Source of the DNA: an uncultured Cloacibacillus sp.
Lineage (GTDB): Bacteria; Synergistota; Synergistia; Synergistales; Synergistaceae
DNA: 10,231 nt
NCBI GenBank assembly: GCA_900545755.1
Contig: URAG01000077.1
Span: 1-10,231 of the forward strand
Reading direction: 5' to 3'
Every line of letters begins with the position of its first letter. Positions within the stretch are counted from its first letter, which is position 1. The translations under genes and the position numbers were made by a program. The notes beneath the pieces are model-generated. The model had not been told where the DNA came from. It did no database searches and was given only the letters and a program-made list of their open reading frames with translations. Positions 7,028-10,231 of the stretch are shown one piece after another.

Positions 7028-7855
7028 CTACTTTACTTCGCGGAGCGAGACGTAGCCGGTGCTGTTGACTATCTTCTGCCCCGCGTCGCTCTGCATGTAC
7101 ATGAGGAAGTTAAGGACCTCGCCCTTCGGCCATCCGTTGGTGAACATGTAGAGGAAGCGCGAGAGCGGGTACTGTCCGTTGCGCGCCGTCGCCGCGCTCG
7201 CCGCCACGCCTTCAACCTTGAGCCCCTTGACTGTGTTGTTGACGTAGCCCATGCCTTCGTAGCCTATCGCGTTGGGGTTCTTGCTGACGGTAGCGAGCAT
7301 AGCGCCGCTGGAAGCCGTCACCTGCGCCTTAGCGGTCACGCGCGTCTTCTCGCCCGCGTCCATGATCATTTCCTGCCACGTGCCGTAGGTGCCGGAGCTG
7401 GTGTCGCGTCCGACTACGACTATCGGGGCGTCCGCGCCGCCGACTTCTTTCCAGTTGGTGATTTTACCGGCGAAGATATCCTTAAGCTGAGCCTTCGTGA
7501 GGCCGCTCACCTTGTTGTCCTTGTGGACGATCGGAACGATACAGTCAAGAGCCACCGCGAAGGGGACGGGATAGACCTTCTTAGATATGCAGTTCTGAAC
7601 TTCGGAATCCTTGATGAAGCGCGAAGCGTTCGCTATCTGCGCGGCGCCGTCGGCGAGGGACTTGAAGCCGTTGCCTGTTCCGGTGCCTGAGACGGAGAAC
7701 TGAACTCCCTTATGTTCTTTCATATACTGCTCGACAGCCGCCTGACCGAACGGGAGGACCGTCGTCGAACCATCCATGACGATAGGCGCCGCCGTCGCCG
7801 CCGAAGCCGCGGCGAGAACCAGAGCCGCTACCATTGTCGTTAATACTTTTTTCAT
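7028..7855 (-). CDS. pstS: Periplasmic phosphate-binding protein PstS
   Basis: A 275-residue substrate-binding protein that captures phosphate and hands it to PstCA. A Sec signal peptide covers residues 1-22 or 23: MKK, a hydrophobic core, then AATA-A with no lipobox cysteine, so the mature protein should be soluble in a periplasm rather than a lipoprotein. Phosphate-contact loops visible are DGSTT (28-32), SGTGTGNG (56-63), and RDTSSGT (150-156), which matches the R-x-x-x-S-G-T loop of the family. The protein is of the shorter PBP-like-2 type, smaller than E. coli PstS. The open frame extends to 8014, but the ATG at 7853-7855 is clearly the start because it opens a signal peptide and has AGGAGGAG at 7861-7868, 5 nt away. 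It is the first gene of the operon. Confidence 0.96.
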   Translation of the reverse strand: MKKVLTTMVAALVLAAASAATAAPIVMDGSTTVLPFGQAAVEQYMKEHKGVQFSVSGTGTGNGFKSLADGAAQIANASRFIKDSEVQNCISKKVYPVPFAVALDCIVPIVHKDNKVSGLTKAQLKDIFAGKITNWKEVGGADAPIVVVGRDTSSGTYGTWQEMIMDAGEKTRVTAKAQVTASSGAMLATVSKNPNAIGYEGMGYVNNTVKGLKVEGVAASAATARNGQYPLSRFLYMFTNGWPKGEVLNFLMYMQSDAGQKIVNSTGYVSLREVK

Positions 7856-7884
7856 TTCTACTCCTCCTAAAATGTTGTGACTGA

Positions 7885-7890
7885 AGTATA
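7885..7890 (-). promoter_or_regulatory. -10 box of the pst-pho operon promoter
   Basis: TATACT on the minus strand matches five of six consensus bases. The sequence 17 bp upstream (ACACAT) is not a usable -35 and lies inside the repeat array at 7900-7938, the arrangement expected of an activator-dependent PhoB promoter. Predicted start is near 7877-7879, leaving a short leader of some 23 nt that includes the strong AGGAGGAG ribosome-binding site. Confidence 0.7.
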
Positions 7891-7899
7891 TCCTGGCGC

Positions 7900-7938
7900 A
7901 GTTAACGATGTGTGTACGCAATGTAACGGTAATGTAAA
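7900..7938 (-). promoter_or_regulatory. PHO box: four hexamer repeats at 11-bp period
   Basis: On the minus strand the hexamers are TTTACA (7938-7933), GTTACA (7927-7922), TACACA (7916-7911) and TTAACT (7905-7900), each separated by exactly 5 bp. This matches the known Gram-positive PhoP box (TT-A/C/T-ACA-like repeats with about 5-bp spacers) and the 11-bp periodicity of PhoB half-sites generally. The last repeat ends 9 bp before the -10 box, so bound PhoB would substitute for the missing -35. Repeat structure is directly visible; identity of the binding protein is inferred from the operon content. Confidence 0.82.
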
Positions 7939-8012
7939 GGCGAAAAAAGCAGGCTGTAGAGCGAAAATTGCGGATATCCAGCTCCAGCGTGGCAAGCAGC
8001 GTAACGACGGAC

Positions 8013-8044
8013 AAGCCGCCCGTTCGCGGCTGAACGGGCGGCTT
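8013..8044 (-). terminator. Terminator-like 13-bp hairpin after the coaE-membrane protein operon
   Basis: Positions 8013-8025 pair perfectly with 8032-8044 around a 6-nt loop. It lies 25 nt past the stop of the small membrane protein gene and upstream of the pst control region, where a terminator is expected. Neither side has a proper T-run: the minus-strand continuation is GTCCGTCGTT. It may therefore be a weak or factor-assisted terminator, or another kind of structured element. Confidence 0.55.
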
Positions 8045-8069
8045 GGTTGCTATGCAGGCTTCGTTTTAA

Positions 8070-8387
8070 TTAAAGCCGCAATGCGGCCCTCTCGGGCGAT
8101 ACGGGAAAATAACCGAAAAAATATACGCAGGCCGCGAGCGCGACGAGATAAACTGCAATAATCGCGGCGCGCCTCGCGCGGCCGTCCGTCAGCCGCGCAA
8201 GCGTCTCGCCGTACTTGACTAAGATGAACACGTTCGCTGCGAAGGCGATTACAGAAACGACGCTTGCGCGCATCGAGAGCATGAAGCAGGCGATAAGGTA
8301 CTGCACGAGCAGAAAGCCGGCGCTCTCGACGGCGATTGCAAGCGCTTCCGGTAATTTTCGCGCGCCAGCACCGTTCTTGAGACTCAC
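8070..8387 (-). CDS. Small three-helix membrane protein of unknown function
   Basis: About 105 residues from a GTG start. I do not recognise a family. Three hydrophobic segments are clear: roughly residues 14-37 (ALAIAVESAGFLLVQYLIACFML), 41-59 (SVVSVIAFAANVFILVKYG) and 72-91 (AIIAVYLVALAACVYFFGYF), joined by a charged loop ETLARLTDGRARR, so it is an integral inner-membrane protein with short termini. The start is uncertain. The GTG at 8385-8387 overlaps the coaE stop as GTGA, the kind of junction seen at coupled genes, although no good Shine-Dalgarno sequence precedes it. An ATG at 8432 would add 15 residues rich in Arg and Ala, inside coaE, which is less likely. It is the last gene before the hairpin at 8013-8044. 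No catalytic motif is seen. Confidence 0.68.
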   Translation of the reverse strand: MSLKNGAGARKLPEALAIAVESAGFLLVQYLIACFMLSMRASVVSVIAFAANVFILVKYGETLARLTDGRARRAAIIAVYLVALAACVYFFGYFPVSPERAALRL

Positions 8388-8965
8388 AGCAGTTTCAGTC
8401 TTTCGCCTAGCTCGCGCGCCTTCTGCTTCCATTCCTCCTCCGTGCCGTCGTTCGTCAGCACAAAGTCGGCCTTCGCGATTTTTTCCTCGCCTGGCAGCAG
8501 CTTCGCCTCGCGGCGCGCCACCTCATCTGCATTCCAGTTTCGTTTCGCGTTGCGCTGGACTCGCTTCTCGAACGGCGCTGCGGCGTAGACCACATAGTCT
8601 AGCCATTTGTCGTGTCCAGCCTCATAGAGCAGCGGTATCTCAACGATCGTCCAGCCTTCGGACTCGCGCGCCAGTTTTTTCAGCTCTTCGCCGGTACGGC
8701 GGTGTATCAGAGCGGAGGCGAATTTATATTCCTCCGCGTCGTTGAATATCTTCCCCGCGATTTTAGCCCAAAGCGTTTTGTGGTCGGGCTCGTCGAAGAA
8801 TCCCGCGCCCCAGCGCTTCTCCGCCTCGGCCTGCACGTCCGGCCTGTCCCACATTGAGCGCGCGACGGTGTCCGCGTCTATGACGCGCGCGCCCATTTCG
8901 CGCCATACGGAGCAGAGCGTGCTCTTACCAGCGCCAACGTCGCCTGTCAGCCCTATGATCGACAT
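8384..8965 (-). CDS. coaE: Dephospho-CoA kinase
   Basis: This enzyme performs the last step of coenzyme A synthesis, phosphorylating the 3'-hydroxyl of the ribose of dephospho-CoA with ATP in the cytoplasm. It is 193 residues, normal for the family. The P-loop is GLTGDVGAGKST (5-16), where GGIGSGKS is commoner; the DAD motif of the substrate/base region is at 30-32; the conserved strand is IVEIPLLYEAG (107-117); the lid region carries RRE-x-KLLPGEEK; and the base-binding end reads ADFVLTNDGT (166-175). The usual LIHP motif reads LIHR (86-89), a mild deviation. The ATG at 8963-8965 has GGGGAGGG 5 nt ahead. The first 41 nt overlap the end of the helicase gene, and its TGA overlaps the next gene's GTG, so the three genes are probably co-transcribed. 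Confidence 0.95.
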   Translation of the reverse strand: MSIIGLTGDVGAGKSTLCSVWREMGARVIDADTVARSMWDRPDVQAEAEKRWGAGFFDEPDHKTLWAKIAGKIFNDAEEYKFASALIHRRTGEELKKLARESEGWTIVEIPLLYEAGHDKWLDYVVYAAAPFEKRVQRNAKRNWNADEVARREAKLLPGEEKIAKADFVLTNDGTEEEWKQKARELGERLKLL

Positions 8966-10231
8966 GGTATCCCTCCCCAGCCTCGTCGCTGAAATCTTTC
9001 ACTTCCGCTGGAATTTCGTTGATGAAGCGCGACCGCGGGTTTCTCTGTATCCCGCCGAAGAGCAGGCGGCTCACGGCGCAGCTCATGTATAGCCGCTCCC
9101 GCGCGCGCGTCATGCCGACGTAGCAGAGGCGGCGCTCCTCGGACAAATCGCCCTCCCCCTCGACGGCGCGCGCGCTCGGGAAAATTCCCTCCTCGAGCCC
9201 TATGAGGAAGACGACGGGGAACTCGAGCCCCTTCGCCGCGTGCAGCGTCAACATATTCACGGCGTCTGGAAGCGTCTCCGCCGAGTCCTGGTCGGTCATC
9301 AGCGGAATCTCCGTCAGAGCCTCGACGATGCCGCTGCCGGGCGTGACTATGGAGAGAATTTCCATAACGTTGCCGACGCGCTCTTCCCAGTCGTCGTGAT
9401 ACTCATCGCGCAGGTAATTTTCATAGCCGTTCGTGTATAGTATCGCGCGCAGCGCCTCGCCAGCGTCATCCTTGTTCGCAAGTATCGCCAGCATGTCGGC
9501 GGCGAGCGCCTTCGCTCCGGCGGCCTGTTTGCCTTTCAGCCCCGCGCCGCTCTTCTCCACCTCGCGCCAGAGTTCTTCGGCGTTTTCGTGGACTATCTTC
9601 GACAGAGCTTCGCCGAGCCGCTCGACAGTAGTCTTTCCTATGCCGCGCGCGGGGATGTTCGCGGCGCGCGCGAGCGAGACCATGTCAAGCGGGTTGACCG
9701 CGAGACGCAGCATCGAGAGCGCGTCCTTGACCTCGGCGCGCTCGTAGAAGGCGACGCCGCGGATAATGTTATACGGAATTGATTTTTCGAGAAGCGCCTG
9801 CTCCATGCCGCGGCTCAGCACGTTCATGCGGTAGAGTATCGCAATCTCACCGTAGTTGTAACCCTCGTCGTGTAAAGCCTCGATGCTCTTCGCTATCCAA
9901 TCGGCCTCGTCGGAGTCCTTGAGGAAGCGCTTCACCTGGATTTTGCGCCCGCGCCCAGATGCCGTCCAGAGGTCCTTCGGACGGCGGCCGTCGTTGTTGC
10001 GTATCACGCCGTTCGCGCCGTCGAGGATGTTGCCTGTCGAGCGGTAGTTCTGGTCGAGCACAGTCACTTTCGAGCCTTTGAAGTCGCGCTCGAAATTGAG
10101 AATCATCGCCATCTCCGCGCCGCGCCAGCCGTATATGGACTGGTCGGGGTCGCCGACTACCATTATTTTACGCCCGCCCTCGACGAGACAGCGCAGAAGA
10201 AGATACTGCGGCATGTTCACGTCCTGATACT
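8925..10231 (-). CDS. UvrD/PcrA-type superfamily 1 DNA helicase (N-terminal part outside window)
   Basis: An ATP-driven 3'-5' DNA helicase of the repair and replication-restart group. The visible 434 residues begin inside motif II: the first complete codons read YQD, the end of DEYQD. Then come motif III GDPDQSIYGWRGAE (26-39), motif IV LDQNYRST, the 2B subdomain, motif V HAAKGLEFPVVFLIGLEEG, and motif VI RRLCYVGMTRARERL (366-380). The frame stays open to the edge and the Walker A region is beyond it. The C-terminal tail after motif VI is short (about 54 residues) and ends in HRADRRRWRW, without the Tudor-like tail of PcrA from Gram-positives. That, and the missing N-terminus, is why I leave the symbol blank between uvrD and pcrA. 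Its last 41 nt lie inside coaE. Confidence 0.94.
   Translation of the reverse strand, partial: YQDVNMPQYLLLRCLVEGGRKIMVVGDPDQSIYGWRGAEMAMILNFERDFKGSKVTVLDQNYRSTGNILDGANGVIRNNDGRRPKDLWTASGRGRKIQVKRFLKDSDEADWIAKSIEALHDEGYNYGEIAILYRMNVLSRGMEQALLEKSIPYNIIRGVAFYERAEVKDALSMLRLAVNPLDMVSLARAANIPARGIGKTTVERLGEALSKIVHENAEELWREVEKSGAGLKGKQAAGAKALAADMLAILANKDDAGEALRAILYTNGYENYLRDEYHDDWEERVGNVMEILSIVTPGSGIVEALTEIPLMTDQDSAETLPDAVNMLTLHAAKGLEFPVVFLIGLEEGIFPSARAVEGEGDLSEERRLCYVGMTRARERLYMSCAVSRLLFGGIQRNPRSRFINEIPAEVKDFSDEAGEGYHVDHRADRRRWRW

Noticed and set aside
7856..8014. In-frame upstream extension of pstS
   Set aside because: It would run through the promoter and PHO box; the ATG at 7855 opens a signal peptide and has a strong Shine-Dalgarno sequence.
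1..10231. CRISPR arrays, insertion sequences, tRNA genes, toxin-antitoxin or phage genes
   Set aside because: No regularly spaced long repeats, transposase motifs, cloverleaf sequences or phage-like proteins were seen on either strand.

Overview
This looks like a GC-rich bacterial chromosome segment with core housekeeping content and no mobile or defence genes. The phosphate-binding protein PstS carries a Sec signal peptide ending in an A-x-A site with no lipobox cysteine. That implies a soluble periplasmic protein and so a cell with an outer membrane. The overall impression (GC-rich, diderm, compact pst-pho operon, small SRP RNA) fits something like Synergistota, but that placement is an impression, not a proof.

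Layout. (1) 1-372, minus: most of a short NfeD-family membrane protein gene, cut by the window start. (2) 373-705: a divergent promoter region and the signal recognition particle RNA gene (plus strand), with a near-consensus sigma70 promoter and an unrecorded-looking leader hairpin. (3) 706-1173, plus: an unrecognised 155-residue protein. (4) 1175-7855, minus: a seven-gene phosphate operon read in the order pstS-pstC-pstA-pstB-phoU-phoB-phoR, with gaps of at most 44 nt and an ATGA overlap between pstC and pstA. It meets gene (3) tail to tail with one base between the stop codons. (5) 7856-8069: the operon's control region, holding four PHO-box-like repeats at an 11-bp period placed just ahead of a -10 box, and upstream of that a 13-bp hairpin. 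(6) 8070-10231, minus: uvrD/pcrA-type helicase (5' end outside the window), dephospho-CoA kinase coaE, and a small three-helix membrane protein, linked by overlapping ends.

How the genes work together. PstS captures phosphate outside the inner membrane, PstC and PstA form the channel and PstB powers it. PhoU links transporter state to the sensor kinase PhoR, which phosphorylates PhoB. PhoB most likely binds the repeats upstream of pstS, so the whole operon, including its own regulator pair, would be autoinduced on phosphate starvation.

I did not find a convincing undescribed system. The points worth a second look are the clean PHO-box array, the SRP RNA leader hairpin, the two unrecognised proteins, the PhoR H-box variant, and the 41-nt overlap of the helicase tail with the CoaE P-loop coding sequence.
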